Shown piece after piece: positions 20,272-31,100 of a stretch of DNA of 64,000 bases. Position 1 is the first letter of the stretch. Each line of letters begins with the position of its first letter. The notes beneath the pieces were generated by a model that searched no databases, was not told the DNA's origin, and saw only the letters and a list, made by a program, of their open reading frames with translations. Location: assembly GCA_947498785.1 (NCBI GenBank), contig CANMLS010000010.1, positions 62,001 to 126,000 on the forward strand, given 5' to 3'. The translations under genes were made by a program, and so were the position numbers. This DNA is from an uncultured Aquimarina sp. Lineage in GTDB: Bacteria; Bacteroidota; Bacteroidia; Flavobacteriales; Flavobacteriaceae.

Positions 20272-20808
20272 CTAGATTCCAGTTTCGAAATTATCTATAC
20301 TTAATCTGTTTTTTTCTTTATGGTACTCCTTTAATCGATCCTCTCCTTGTTTCTCTGCCCAGGATTTAAGCTGCGTTCTCTCTTTTTTAAAATCCATAAA
20401 AGGAACTGCAAACCCACATGATGTTTGCACAGTATCTACATTCATTTCAATAATTTGTCGAGAACCAGAAATTTTAGGAAACAAATCAATATATTTTTTG
20501 TAAGACTTATCTCTGCCGTGAAATATTTTGGCTTGTCCATACAGTCTAAGAATAAGAGGTTTCTCTTCAAAGGCACAAAACAAAATTGTCATTCTATTAT
20601 CTTTTAACACATGAGCTGCTGTCTCATTTCCACTGCCCGTAAGATTGAGCCACACCACTTTATTTGACCCTAAGACCCTAAGTGTATCCATTCCTTTAGG
20701 AGAGATATTAACTCGCCCTTCCGCAGCAGCAGTCCCAACAAAAAAAATCTTCTGATTCTCTATAAATGTCGTGAGCTCTGAGTTAATCTCATTAAACATC
20801 TTACCCAT
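20272..20808 (-). CDS. Pyridoxamine 5'-phosphate oxidase-fold flavoprotein
   Basis: This is a split-barrel FMN-binding protein with motifs NISPKGMDTLRVL, WLNLTGSGNETAAH and LRLYGQAKIFHGRD. The family (general stress/PNPOx-like) binds FMN or F420, and the substrate here is unknown. The frame is open to 20847; I start at the Met of MGKMFNEINSEL, because the 13 preceding residues look unlike the family. Confidence 0.8.
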   Translation of the reverse strand: MGKMFNEINSELTTFIENQKIFFVGTAAAEGRVNISPKGMDTLRVLGSNKVVWLNLTGSGNETAAHVLKDNRMTILFCAFEEKPLILRLYGQAKIFHGRDKSYKKYIDLFPKISGSRQIIEMNVDTVQTSCGFAVPFMDFKKERTQLKSWAEKQGEDRLKEYHKEKNRLSIDNFETGI

Positions 20809-20881
20809 TTTACCTTTAATTATTATAATTCTACTCTCCAGAAACATTAAACACTGATAATTTTATCAATATCCACAGTAC

Positions 20882-22081
20882 CTATCTAGCTATTGTAAAA
20901 TTAAATAAACTCCCTTCTCCTTCCTTAGAAGATACACTAATTTTTCCTCCTAGGTTATTAATGATTTTTTTAACAGTTGCTAATCCGATACCAGTCCCTA
21001 CATTTCCATCCCTATCAGCCACTCCTACCACAGAAAAAAGTTCAAAAATCTTATCTAAATGTTCTTTTGGAATACCATCTGCATTATCTTTTACCGAAAA
21101 TTCATAAAAACCCTTTGTATCTCTTACAACAACTTCTACAATTATATTAGATTTTGTATTGTATTTAATTGCATTTGTTACCAGATTGATCAATATCTGC
21201 ATAAGTGCAGCTCTATTAACAGTGATTTCTCGTACACTACTTTGACAATTAAAGATAACATTTCTTTCTGTATCCGTAATCTTTTTCAATTCACTCATTA
21301 AAACATCAAAATCAATAGTTTCTTTTTTACGAGCAATAAGATTATCACTTTTATAAAACTTAAGAATACCATCAATATAATTTCTAAGAGAATATGAAGA
21401 TGATTTTAGATACTCTAAATACTGTAAAGATTCTTCATTTAAAGTATCTTTATTATCATACGCCAATAATTCGGTTAAAGAAATAATATTGGCTAATGGA
21501 GATTTAAGATCATGAGAAACAACACTTGCAAATCTCTGCAAATCTTCATTTCTTCTTTTTAATTTATCTTGAAATTTCTGAAGTTTAAAGTTCTGATATC
21601 TCTGCTCGAATAAATTGATAACCTGTTTAGACATTGATATCAATGCATTTTGTTGTTGTTCAGATAACTTTCTGGGTTTATTGTCATACACGCACAACAT
21701 CCCTAACTTATAACCACTTGAATCTACTAATGGAGCTCCTGCATAAAAAATAGCTTGATACTCTGTCACTAGAGGGTTATCAAAAAAGCGCTCGTCTTTT
21801 CTAGAATCTTCAATAATCGTAATTGCATCGTTAGAATTAATTGCATGACCACAAAATGAAATTTCGCGAGGGGATTCACTAAATGGAACTCCATAATGTG
21901 ATTTTAAAAAATTCCTGTCCTTGTCCAATAATGTAATGAGAGAAATTGGAGTATTACAAATGTAGGATACTAATGAGGTAATATTGTCATAGTTTTCTTC
22001 TGGCAGCGTATCTAATAATTGATATTTTTCTACCCTTGCCTGACGTTCTTTTTCATTTTTCGGAATACTTGGGGTAATCAT
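20882..22081 (-). CDS. GAF-domain sensor histidine kinase
   Basis: The 399-residue soluble kinase has an N-terminal GAF domain (about residues 25-165, with ISFCGHAI and MLCVYDNKPRKLS). A HisKA phospho-acceptor helix (FASVVSHDLKSPLANI, His about 190) and a HATPase domain follow (N-box LVTNAIKYN, G1 DNADGI, G2 GTGIGLATVKKI). It is the last chromosomal gene before the prophage. No response regulator is adjacent, so the signalling partner is unknown. Confidence 0.93.
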   Translation of the reverse strand: MITPSIPKNEKERQARVEKYQLLDTLPEENYDNITSLVSYICNTPISLITLLDKDRNFLKSHYGVPFSESPREISFCGHAINSNDAITIIEDSRKDERFFDNPLVTEYQAIFYAGAPLVDSSGYKLGMLCVYDNKPRKLSEQQQNALISMSKQVINLFEQRYQNFKLQKFQDKLKRRNEDLQRFASVVSHDLKSPLANIISLTELLAYDNKDTLNEESLQYLEYLKSSSYSLRNYIDGILKFYKSDNLIARKKETIDFDVLMSELKKITDTERNVIFNCQSSVREITVNRAALMQILINLVTNAIKYNTKSNIIVEVVVRDTKGFYEFSVKDNADGIPKEHLDKIFELFSVVGVADRDGNVGTGIGLATVKKIINNLGGKISVSSKEGEGSLFNFTIAR

Positions 22082-22375
22082 AAAACCGATATTTTAAAGT
22101 TAAATATATTGCAAAGAACAACTTTCTAAATTAATCATTTAACAAAATATTAAAAAAATTGTTCTTGGGTAACAACAATTTAGTATTGTTTTTTAGATAA
22201 ACATTACAATAAAATATGCCCTTAAAATAGGTTTTTGTTTTTTGGACTTGTAAGACTGAAGAGGAATAATTTTAAAATTTCGCATCAATCATAGATTATA
22301 TATTAGGTGGAAAATATAATACCTTCCTCATATCTATAACACTCGAATCCTGTTATATATTGAATAAAAAAAACA

Positions 22376-22408
22376 AAAACCTTCCAAATTCAAAAGATTA
22401 AGAAGGTT
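22376..22408 (-). terminator. Chromosomal tRNA terminator stranded at attL
   Basis: On the minus strand a stem AACCTTC/GAAGGTT is followed by a long T-rich run. It stands immediately beyond the attL tRNA-end repeat. By position it was probably the terminator of the target tRNA before integration. Confidence 0.7.
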
Positions 22409-22412
22409 TCTA

Positions 22413-22433
22413 GTACTCGAGGTGGGAATCGAA
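22413..22433. repeat. attL core (copy of tRNA 3' end)
   Basis: These 21 bases are identical to 63976-63996 and contain CTCGAGGTGGGAATCGAA, the reverse complement of a tRNA T-arm and acceptor 3' strand. After the repeat the sequence departs from tRNA, so this side holds only the tRNA tail. Confidence 0.92.
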
Positions 22434-22553
22434 TTATTGAAATTATATATTATTATTTGAAATAAAAACGTAGTAAAAACTAAAAAACCCTTGTTTTATA
22501 ATGACTTCAAGAGCTAGTATTAATTTCATAAAATAACATTCGATTGCCTAACC

Positions 22554-22573
22554 GTTGTCTAAATGTTGTCTAA
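22554..22573 (+). promoter_or_regulatory. Putative integrase arm-type sites, left
   Basis: Two direct copies of GTTGTCTAA start at 22554 and 22565, an 11-bp helical-turn spacing, about 120 bp inside the attL core. A near-identical pair occurs at the right end (63900-63919). The shared spacing and location suggest integrase arm binding sites. This is inference from pattern. Confidence 0.55.
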
Positions 22574-22600
22574 GTTTTACATTTGTGAAAAATATGATTC

Positions 22601-23884
22601 ATGGCTAAAGTAAAATATTCTATCCAGTCAGATTCTAAATCTGCTCAAATTTATTTACGATTATCTGTTAAAAGAGAAGTCGCGCCTAAGAAGAAAACAG
22701 GGTTATTTATTAACTCTAAAGATTGGAGTAAAGCTACAGGTTTGCCAAAGCAAAATTCACCAGACAATAAAAATCTACATACTGAATTAAAAGATTTAGA
22801 TAATCATATCGTTAAAAAATGTAATGAAGCAACAAAAAATGGCCTTGAAATAAATGGAAAATGGCTTAAAAATGAAATTGATTTGTTTTTTGAAAGAATA
22901 TCTCCAGTAGAAAAAAGCGAATTACTTATTGATTATATTCAATATATAATAGATACAGCGGATACCAGAAAAAATGCTAGAGGTAAACTTGGTTTAAGTG
23001 ATAACAGAATAAAGGCTTATAAATATTTAAAAGGAGTGGTAGAAAAATTCCAACAATTTAAAAATGTTAAATATAAAGTTAAAGAAGTTACCCCAGGCTT
23101 CGCTAAAATATTCCTTCAATTCCTAATCAAGAATGAGAAATATTCACAATCTACGGCTGCCAAGTTAATTACTGATCTAAAGACGACTTGTAATGATGCA
23201 GACCTTGAAGGATTAGAAATTAGCACATCGCTTAATAAGATTAAAAACACTTCTCAAAACTCTAATTTCATTATTTTCTTATCGCCCGAAGAATTGAAGA
23301 TGATTAAGAACGTTGATTTAGAATCTGACTATTTATTGAATGCTAGAAAATGGCTTTTATTTGGTTGTTCAATTGGTCAAAGGGTAGGTGATTTACTAGA
23401 CATCAGCTTAAATAATTTTGTTAATAAAGGTGGTTTAGAAATTATTGAATTGACCCAACAAAAAACTGGAAAAACAATTTCTATTCCAGTGCTCGATGAA
23501 ACAAAAGAAGTTCTTAGAGATGGGTTTCCAAGGCGAATTTCCGCACAAAGACTTAATGAATATATAAAAATAGTATGTGAAAAATCTGGCATTTCTGAAC
23601 CTACCGAAGGAGTTATTCTAAAAAAGATAGATGGAAAAAAATATCGTAAGGTTGTTGGCACTTACCCTAAACATAAATTAATTACTTCACATGTCTGTAG
23701 GCGATCATATGCGACTAACAATTATGGAATTTTACCAACTCCTTTAATTATGCAAATAACTGCTCACAGTACAGAAAAAATGTTTCTTAAATATATAGGT
23801 AAGAATTCATTAGATTACGCTCAACAAATTACAGATTTCTTTACATCACTTAAACAAAAGAAAAAGCAAGCAGGAGAAATGTAG
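22601..23884 (+). CDS. Tyrosine-type site-specific integrase
   Basis: The 427-residue recombinase has an N-terminal arm-binding domain (residues 1-95, KTGLFINSKDW), a core-binding SAM-like domain (about 105-215) and a catalytic domain. Active-site residues appear as Arg in SIGQRVGDLL (about 260), His-x-x-Arg in TSHVCRRSYA (about 364-367), His in ITAHSTEKM (about 388) and the nucleophile Tyr in FLKYIGK (about 397). It lies 167 bp from the attL core and points away from it into the prophage, the usual layout for tRNA-targeting phages. Confidence 0.95.
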   Translation: MAKVKYSIQSDSKSAQIYLRLSVKREVAPKKKTGLFINSKDWSKATGLPKQNSPDNKNLHTELKDLDNHIVKKCNEATKNGLEINGKWLKNEIDLFFERISPVEKSELLIDYIQYIIDTADTRKNARGKLGLSDNRIKAYKYLKGVVEKFQQFKNVKYKVKEVTPGFAKIFLQFLIKNEKYSQSTAAKLITDLKTTCNDADLEGLEISTSLNKIKNTSQNSNFIIFLSPEELKMIKNVDLESDYLLNARKWLLFGCSIGQRVGDLLDISLNNFVNKGGLEIIELTQQKTGKTISIPVLDETKEVLRDGFPRRISAQRLNEYIKIVCEKSGISEPTEGVILKKIDGKKYRKVVGTYPKHKLITSHVCRRSYATNNYGILPTPLIMQITAHSTEKMFLKYIGKNSLDYAQQITDFFTSLKQKKKQAGEM

Positions 23885-23982
23885 GAAATAAAAGTGATTG
23901 TTCACGAATACTGTTTGACTCATATCGTTAAACACAAGCAAAGTGCCAATTGTTTGATTGCTATCTGACCAGTGAAGAATTA

Positions 23983-24078
23983 ATGGAGCATGAAAAATAC
24001 GACTTGGATACAGTTAACCACTGTAAGTTTCCTCTGGAAGTAAAAGTCAAAGCCCAATTGGAAAATAATAAAACCTAA
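23983..24078 (+). CDS. Short open frame downstream of integrase, possible remnant
   Basis: A 31-codon frame from ATG (MEHEKYDLDTVNHCKF) continues upstream without a start for about 16 codons to a TAA near 23930. The amino-acid composition looks protein-like, so this may be the tail of a degraded gene. Evidence is weak. Confidence 0.25.
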   Translation: MEHEKYDLDTVNHCKFPLEVKVKAQLENNKT

Positions 24079-24122
24079 TTTAACCAAAAAAAGAACACTT
24101 CAAAAGTTATTATGTTCGTAAT

Positions 24123-24311
24123 TCAAACATTATGAGGTTTAATATAACGATATTTATATCCATTCCTTTCTAAATAAATTAAATACTCCACACACTTCTC
24201 ATAATTAGAAGGCTTCATAAACATTACTTCATGACCAAGATCAATAAAAATATTTTGTACAGTTTTAATAAATTTTGTACGTGACTCTGGGTAATAACAA
24301 TCGTTAGACAT
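24123..24311 (-). CDS. Small hypothetical protein
   Basis: The 62-residue protein is rich in aromatic and charged residues (NGYKYRYIKPH) and has no recognisable domain. It is at the far 3' end of the tail operon. The 130-bp gap separates it from the last tail gene. Unknown function. Confidence 0.45.
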   Translation of the reverse strand: MSNDCYYPESRTKFIKTVQNIFIDLGHEVMFMKPSNYEKCVEYLIYLERNGYKYRYIKPHNV

Positions 24312-24441
24312 AATAATAAAATTTTATTTACTAAGAAGAATTTTTCTCCTTTTCTTTCAAAATATAATAAAAATCTTGAAGCTCAAAATCACTATATAGC
24401 TATAATCAATGTATTTTTACTCAGATATTCCCAAAATCAAA

Positions 24442-26202
24442 CTAAAGGGTTTCACTTTCAATTCTCACTTCCCAAGTGTTTTCTTTAATTCTTCGCTTAC
24501 TTATTTTCTTAACAAGGTGTGTTTTATTGTATTTATATCTACCTCTTTCTGTAGTAAGGTTTTCATAAACATCACACCTAAATTTATCTTTTATAGTTTC
24601 TGAAGTAACACGAAATCTAAGCCATTTCTTCCAAAATCTTTGCCATACATTTTCAATAGAAAAATCAAATCCATTTATTGCACTTACAGCAACAGGTAAC
24701 CTGTTTTTTAAACCATCATATAACAAAATTCTAAAATCTGACCCCTCTCGTCTCCTGGCTGTAAATACAGAATTCTTTTTTTCAATTTTCATTATATCTA
24801 CACCTGTATCGATAGTAAATACATTTTCGGCTTTATATGTCGAGATATCACTTACTATTCCTTTCTTTGTGACATATATTGTTCCTCTAGAATCTTTAAG
24901 AATGTATGCCTTATTTTGGTTCGATTTCTTAATATATTTTTTTGCTTCTAAATGGGATTCATCCCTAAAAGAAGTTTCCACAAATTTTTGTTCTACATAA
25001 TCAATAGTTACCGTATCGTGTTGAAAACTAATATCAAGATTGAACCAATTTTTTAATTTATTCAAAAAAGTAGAAAAGGTCATGTTTGGCAAAACATCGG
25101 CAATACTAAAAGAATCAGGAAACACATTCAATTTTCCATCATTAGCCAAAAACGTAAAATTATTATATGCAGAGATATCCTCTATAGAATCAGAGACATT
25201 ATATCTTATCAGAGACATCTCTAACTCTAAAACACCATAGTCCTGAGTCTCTTCGACATTAAGACTTATAAACTTATCTAACCTTCCTATAGTATTGGTA
25301 TATATAGTTTTTCCCTTCATTTTTATCTTAAAGCTATTCACTTTTATATGATTGGGTAAATTCAGGTAAATTTTTATAGTATAACTCCCAATAGTGCGGA
25401 CATTGATTGTTTTTTTAAAGGTCGATACTACATTGTTACCTACTTGTGTGTTTAAGCTTGCTCGTTCAAATCTAAAGCTTGGAGGTAATGGAGAAAACAT
25501 CTGTTCTAAAAATTTGCCTGTATCCCAAATCAATTTACTATTATTGGGATCACTAAAAAAATCTCCTGCATAAGACAATCTTGCATATTGAAAACCAACT
25601 TTTAATATTTCAATAAGATAAGGATATGGGGTGATCACATTTCTGTTATAAACAACTTCTTCACCATCCTCATTGCTTTTACTATTTTGTACATAATTTG
25701 TCCCATTATAATTATTAAAGATCCCTTCGAACTTTTCATAATTGGTATTTTGATCGAATTCGGTATCAATAATCATAGGAAAATTATATCCAACCTCGGG
25801 AAAACCTTTATTAATTATACTTTTTGCATGATTTTCTATATTATCAGTTGTAATTACTGGCCAAGGTAAATCAGATAATTTTGTATCCAATATTGGTAAG
25901 GTTTGATAACCAAAAACAAAAGATCCAGACAACCTTTCACCATCATACAGATCAACCTCCAAAATAGCTGGACTAAAATTACCATCTTGCTGTAAAAATC
26001 CTATATATTGTGTTTGATAATCGGTTATATTATCCTGATCAACAAACCCAAGTTGTACGGCCATTTCATCAGATAATTTTATAGAAAACGGCAAAGAATA
26101 CCCACTAACAAAATAATTGTAAAACAAAGAGTTTTCTTCTATAAAAGTGAGTTTATGACTGGTTAAATCAAGTTTCCAATCAGTCGTAAAAAATACTATC
26201 AT
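24442..26202 (-). CDS. Phage tail protein, probable distal tail/baseplate component
   Basis: The 586-residue protein is predicted mostly beta, with no recognised enzymatic motif. It overlaps the stop of the BACON-domain gene by 4 bases and lies downstream of the tape measure, which is where distal tail and tail-hub proteins are normally encoded. A late segment (TFSTFLNKLKNWFNLDISF) followed by beta strands is reminiscent of tail-hub domains, but this is only an impression. Structural assignment comes mostly from position. Confidence 0.6.
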   Translation of the reverse strand: MIVFFTTDWKLDLTSHKLTFIEENSLFYNYFVSGYSLPFSIKLSDEMAVQLGFVDQDNITDYQTQYIGFLQQDGNFSPAILEVDLYDGERLSGSFVFGYQTLPILDTKLSDLPWPVITTDNIENHAKSIINKGFPEVGYNFPMIIDTEFDQNTNYEKFEGIFNNYNGTNYVQNSKSNEDGEEVVYNRNVITPYPYLIEILKVGFQYARLSYAGDFFSDPNNSKLIWDTGKFLEQMFSPLPPSFRFERASLNTQVGNNVVSTFKKTINVRTIGSYTIKIYLNLPNHIKVNSFKIKMKGKTIYTNTIGRLDKFISLNVEETQDYGVLELEMSLIRYNVSDSIEDISAYNNFTFLANDGKLNVFPDSFSIADVLPNMTFSTFLNKLKNWFNLDISFQHDTVTIDYVEQKFVETSFRDESHLEAKKYIKKSNQNKAYILKDSRGTIYVTKKGIVSDISTYKAENVFTIDTGVDIMKIEKKNSVFTARRREGSDFRILLYDGLKNRLPVAVSAINGFDFSIENVWQRFWKKWLRFRVTSETIKDKFRCDVYENLTTERGRYKYNKTHLVKKISKRRIKENTWEVRIESETL

Positions 26203-28112
26203 CTCATCGTTTTTTCAAAAGTTAGCTTGAATTTATTTTTAAATCGTCTTGTCAAATAAGGATCAAATGAACTTGTTTTATTATTTACCTTGATAAGTTG
26301 TCCATCTATACTTAACCATACATTTCTAGAGTCAAACATAGACTCTAAATAGAGTACTTCTTCTTTACTATATATCCAGCCTGTATCGATAGTAAATACA
26401 CCAATGGTATCGATTTCTATAATTTCCTTTACCAAGCTATTTCGATTTAACCGATATTCATCTGAGGTATATTTATACTTATTTCTGGATCTTATTTGTC
26501 CTGTACATTCGAATGTGTCCCAACACCCCCATATATTTTCCCAAAACACTATACAATGATCTATACCAGAAGGTTTGATCTGAACCTTTGTCTCTATACC
26601 AGAAACTGACATGGTCAATTCATCTCCTGTAGAAAGCCCTTCTATATCTGTCATAGGAAATAACAAAGAGTACAGATCATTCCTTTTTAACTGAACTGGA
26701 ATTGTTTTTTCAACAGCTCCATGAATAGTAATCGTCTTTGGAGAAGCACTATTTTGTTCTAAAAAAGAAAAAGACAACAAACCTTTTCGGGTCAAAAAAA
26801 CTTTTTTAGGTAACTTGGTAAGTTTAGCATCTGGTGGGGTTACACCTTTAATGAATCTAATATCTTTTAAAGGTACTCCTCTTAGAATATTATCGCTAAA
26901 TATTTTATTTTCTGTTATATCAAAATCCACTTTTACAGCAGAGTATGAGGCAAAAACCTTAGTAGATATTTCACCTAATAGGTGATCCTCTGGAAGCTTA
27001 CTTATTATCTTTCTAATCTCTCCGCCAATATATGTTTTACTTACCCCTTTAAAGAAAGGTATGGCATACTTAAAACGATAGAGCTTATGATGTATCGCAT
27101 TTATTAAGACAGTTAATTGTGTGTTACTAGAAGAAGAAGCTAATCGGATTACATTTTCATCATCAGTATAGTACAACGTATCTGTATCAAATAAATCTTC
27201 TATAAACTGAGAAATTTCAACTTCGACCTCTATCTCTTCGGTTATACTACCAAGTTTCAAAATAACTTTTGAAACAAAAATCCCTATACCTAAATCATTT
27301 ACATTATTATTTAATCCTATATCAAAACTCAATGTATTTTGATTTCCAGTATTCCTACTAATATCCATCCAAGTAGATAGGGATTCAATCGTAAACGATC
27401 CTGAAGCATTTAAAGAAACATTTTTGGAGGTTGGAAAAAAACCATATCTCGTAAACTGAAACTTTAATTTATCGGGAGCTGCAAAAATATAATCTTCTGT
27501 ACCCGACTGACCATCAATCACCAAGCTTATTGGCCTCACAAAACTACTCACAGAGTCTGTTACAGTAATATTACCATTATAAGTCCCTGGCACCAATCCT
27601 TGAATATTAGCTCCAACACTAACTGAAGTATTACCTGAACCGTTACCTAAATTAAGCTTTACCCATGGCTGATTGGCTGTAATGGAATAATTATCCTCTG
27701 AAGTAATTTTTAATATTTGATTAGCAGGAAATTCTACATTACCTATTTTATAATAGAAATCAAAGGAACTTGGAGAAACAGTAGTTACTACCCGTTCTTT
27801 TAAAACCAGGCTTACATCAAAGCCCAATAAGTGATCAAAAATTTCTTCTGGAGCTCCAGAATCGTTTATGACATTAACTCGTTCATATAACTGTACAAAT
27901 GCGTTATACTCCCCTGCACGGATATGATCAACATACCCCTTATTAACACTGATATGTATTTTTTTAGTATCTCTGTTTGCAGCTATATTAACCCAAGGTG
28001 GATCACTACTCCATCGTAAAGGATTCGAATAGTTTTTCATTCTAAAATCCCTTAATTGAGCGGGTGGTGCTATCCCTCCTTTTTTATACTCAAATTCAAA
28101 TATTAATGCCAT
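26199..28112 (-). CDS. Tail protein with BACON-like Ig repeats
   Basis: The 637-residue protein begins with about three Ig-like repeats (residues 5-105, 108-203, 210-302). Each has a 'PWV'/'TWMDI' tryptophan followed by a Gly/Asn-rich strand and a 'G-x-Y-x-G-x-I' type turn, for example NQPWVKLNLGNGSGNT and PGTYNGNITV. This is the BACON pattern seen in Bacteroidota proteins and phages. The C-terminal half has no recognised domain. Such repeats probably contact host glycans or decorate the tail tip. It is translationally coupled to the next tail gene by a 4-base overlap. Confidence 0.65.
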   Translation of the reverse strand: MALIFEFEYKKGGIAPPAQLRDFRMKNYSNPLRWSSDPPWVNIAANRDTKKIHISVNKGYVDHIRAGEYNAFVQLYERVNVINDSGAPEEIFDHLLGFDVSLVLKERVVTTVSPSSFDFYYKIGNVEFPANQILKITSEDNYSITANQPWVKLNLGNGSGNTSVSVGANIQGLVPGTYNGNITVTDSVSSFVRPISLVIDGQSGTEDYIFAAPDKLKFQFTRYGFFPTSKNVSLNASGSFTIESLSTWMDISRNTGNQNTLSFDIGLNNNVNDLGIGIFVSKVILKLGSITEEIEVEVEISQFIEDLFDTDTLYYTDDENVIRLASSSSNTQLTVLINAIHHKLYRFKYAIPFFKGVSKTYIGGEIRKIISKLPEDHLLGEISTKVFASYSAVKVDFDITENKIFSDNILRGVPLKDIRFIKGVTPPDAKLTKLPKKVFLTRKGLLSFSFLEQNSASPKTITIHGAVEKTIPVQLKRNDLYSLLFPMTDIEGLSTGDELTMSVSGIETKVQIKPSGIDHCIVFWENIWGCWDTFECTGQIRSRNKYKYTSDEYRLNRNSLVKEIIEIDTIGVFTIDTGWIYSKEEVLYLESMFDSRNVWLSIDGQLIKVNNKTSSFDPYLTRRFKNKFKLTFEKTMR

Positions 28113-28115
28113 AAT

Positions 28116-31100
28116 TTATTGTCGTTTAGCGTTATTCCTAGATTCTTTTATCTTTTGTAACCTCTCATCAAAACGTAGAATTTCGTCATCTCCAATTAGT
28201 GATACAGCGGTTAGACCTTCATCTAATAATCTATTTACTGCTGATGAAAACAAAAGCATTGCGGCAGATGGATCGTTTTCTTCTATTTCCGTTGTATCCT
28301 GACGATCTTCCTTGAATTCTGGAGGTGGTGTAGTGGTAAAACCTCCTTCTGCAAATTTCCCTAGCTTCATTTTTCTTTTGGTCTCCACATATTCCAGAAT
28401 TTGAGGAATTGCAGGATCTGTACTATTCATTACAAACTCAGGGATTACATATTCATTTGCGTGTACTGTACCTGCAACTTCATGTCCAGTTTCATCTAGA
28501 TACCCAATACCTTGTGTATATCCTCCATCTGCATAATTATTTTTATCTGGTAAAGGTTTAGCTAATACCAATCCAGCCTGTAAAGCACCCATAGCTCCTA
28601 TTAACGCAGTCCAAGGCATACCTAAAGTTGGAGGAGACGCTGCCACAGCTTTTGCAATCCCCAAAGCAGTATTTGCAGCAATTCCAAATAGCGTAGAAAT
28701 CTGTTCCCTTTTGGCTTGCTTGTATTCAACTTCTGCCTTCTTTTTTGCTAAATCCTGATCAAGTTTTTCTACTTCTTTATTATAGGTTTCCTGATCTATA
28801 ATTCCAGAATCTAATTGCTTTTTTAGAGCCTTTTTCTTTTTATCATTACTTTTCTCAAAACTCTTGAGTTGCTTGGCTTCATTAGCAGCTAGAAACTCAC
28901 TATACATCCCCCAAACATTCTGCAAGCCTCCTACAACCATTTCTACAGCCTTAATTTTGTTTTTTGCTGTATCTAGGTTTTCAAAAGTATTTTCCCAATC
29001 ATCAATAGAGAATCCAAAAATATCTACTTCTCCTTTTAGCCCTTCAACTTCAGGATCATCCTCTTCTTCGTTTTCTAGAATACCAATTTCTGAAAGCTTA
29101 AGCTTTACCTCGTCCAGCCGTTGGTTAAGTAATTCTTTCTGCTCATCAGTAAGTAATTTATCTCCAAGGTTGATACCCGTTTCTTCTCCTTCTAATAGAG
29201 AAGTCATTAATTCTATCTGTTTTTGATAAAACGCTGCTTGGTTATCTAGTTCGGTTAATTCAAAATCCCTCTGCAATGCCTTTTTTGCATCATTTAAAGT
29301 CTTAATCTCAGAGAGTTCATTATCTGACAGCGTACCTTTAAGTAAAGCTTTAGCCTCTTCTATGTCTTCTAATGCTGCTATCTGATTGTTATGGTCTATC
29401 TCTCTAAGAAGTGTATCGCGCTCATGTTGCTTTTTTAATTTTTCTACATGATCATTTATAGCCTCATTTTCAATTTTAGCAATGTTAGTTTGGTGCTGTA
29501 ATTCTAATATCTCAAGGGCTTTAAGCTCTTGAGTTGTCATTTGGTTTTTTTCTTTACGAAATAGCCCTGCTTTTTCCTTTCGCTTCTTAAACGCAGCTTC
29601 TTCTTGCTCTAATAACCCTTTACTATTTAGAATTACTAGCTCCCTGAATTCTCTTTCTTTTTGTAATCGTTTGCGTAATTCTTCTAACTCCTTACGAGTG
29701 ATGTGTGACCTCCTTTTTCGTAACTCTTCTTCAGCTTTTTGTTGTTCTTCTAATTTTGCTTTATCAATAAATCCTTGTTTTCGGGTTTCAAACTCAAGGT
29801 CCACTTTTTTGGAGGCCTCCTCTCGTATTCTTTTAATTTCATCTACAATTCCTCCTGCCGAAGTTTTGACCACATCAAAAGATTCACTTACCTTTTTCTT
29901 ATAATTTTCTGCTGCTTTTTTAGCCCCATCAAAGTCAAGACTTATCAATTTTTTAAATATATCTCCAAAAGAAAAAGCCTCCCCAATCAATTCTTTGATA
30001 CTACCGATCACTAATCGAAAATTACTTTTAACAATCTTAGGCATTGCTTTAGTAGAAGCTAGAAAAAGCACAATTTGTTTTACCAAAAATTCATTCCAAT
30101 CAGTAAAAGAACCTTGAATACCACTTAATGCTTTATAAAAAATAGTTTGAATCTTCGTCCATACTAAATCCATTTCTCCTGCAAAAACTATATAATCATC
30201 TGATCGTAAGGCCTCATCTTTTGCTATGGCCAATTCATGATGAGCATCAGCGGTTTCTTTTAACATTTGTTGAAGTGGTGTGAGCACAATAGTTTGTTTC
30301 TCCAACGCTATATTTATCGCTTCAAAAATCTTTAAAGCTCCTCCTGCATCTTCACCAGCTCCCTTAAATAAATCTGCTGTTAATTGCTGTTGTTGCTGAA
30401 CACTTAAACCATACTTTTTACTTTCTTTAATAATTTCCTGTAAAGCCTTTTTGGTCGTAATTGTCCCTTTTTTTATTCCATTAAACAGTTTATCTGTAAA
30501 GGAAATCCCAAAAGCGTTATCCAAAGCGTCTCTGGTGGTATCTCCCTGCTCGGTCATAGCTAAATGGAATTCTTTTAATGCATCAGGAAGCTTATCTTTA
30601 AAAACTCCCAAATCATAACCCGCAGCAATTATGTTTTTAAATTCATTTATACTATACCCAGCATCGGCAAGAAATGGAGCATACTCATTTAAACTTTCTA
30701 AATACTCCTCATTTACCACTCCTCCTGCTATTAATCCCTCTTCTATACTGCTTAATGCTTCGCTCCAACTGATTTTAAATTTTTTAACCAGAACATTAGC
30801 GGTTTCAAGAATCTTCTTATAGTCCTGGTCAAAAACTTTTGAAATGGTTTTTGCATGCAATCGAACCTCATGGGCATGTTCTCCAACCAATCCTGTAACT
30901 TGCTCTGTAAGCTTGGCTGTTTTCCAAATCTTTTTATTATACTTTGACCATTCTTTAACCGCTAAACCGACTCCAGCCAAAACCGCAGCAGCAAGAACCA
31001 CAGGGTTTGCAAGTAAGGATAATGCAGCCTTTCCTACATTTTTAATACTGCCAGCAATTCCGTTAAACCCTGCCTTTATCTCCTTATAATTTCCTCTCTT

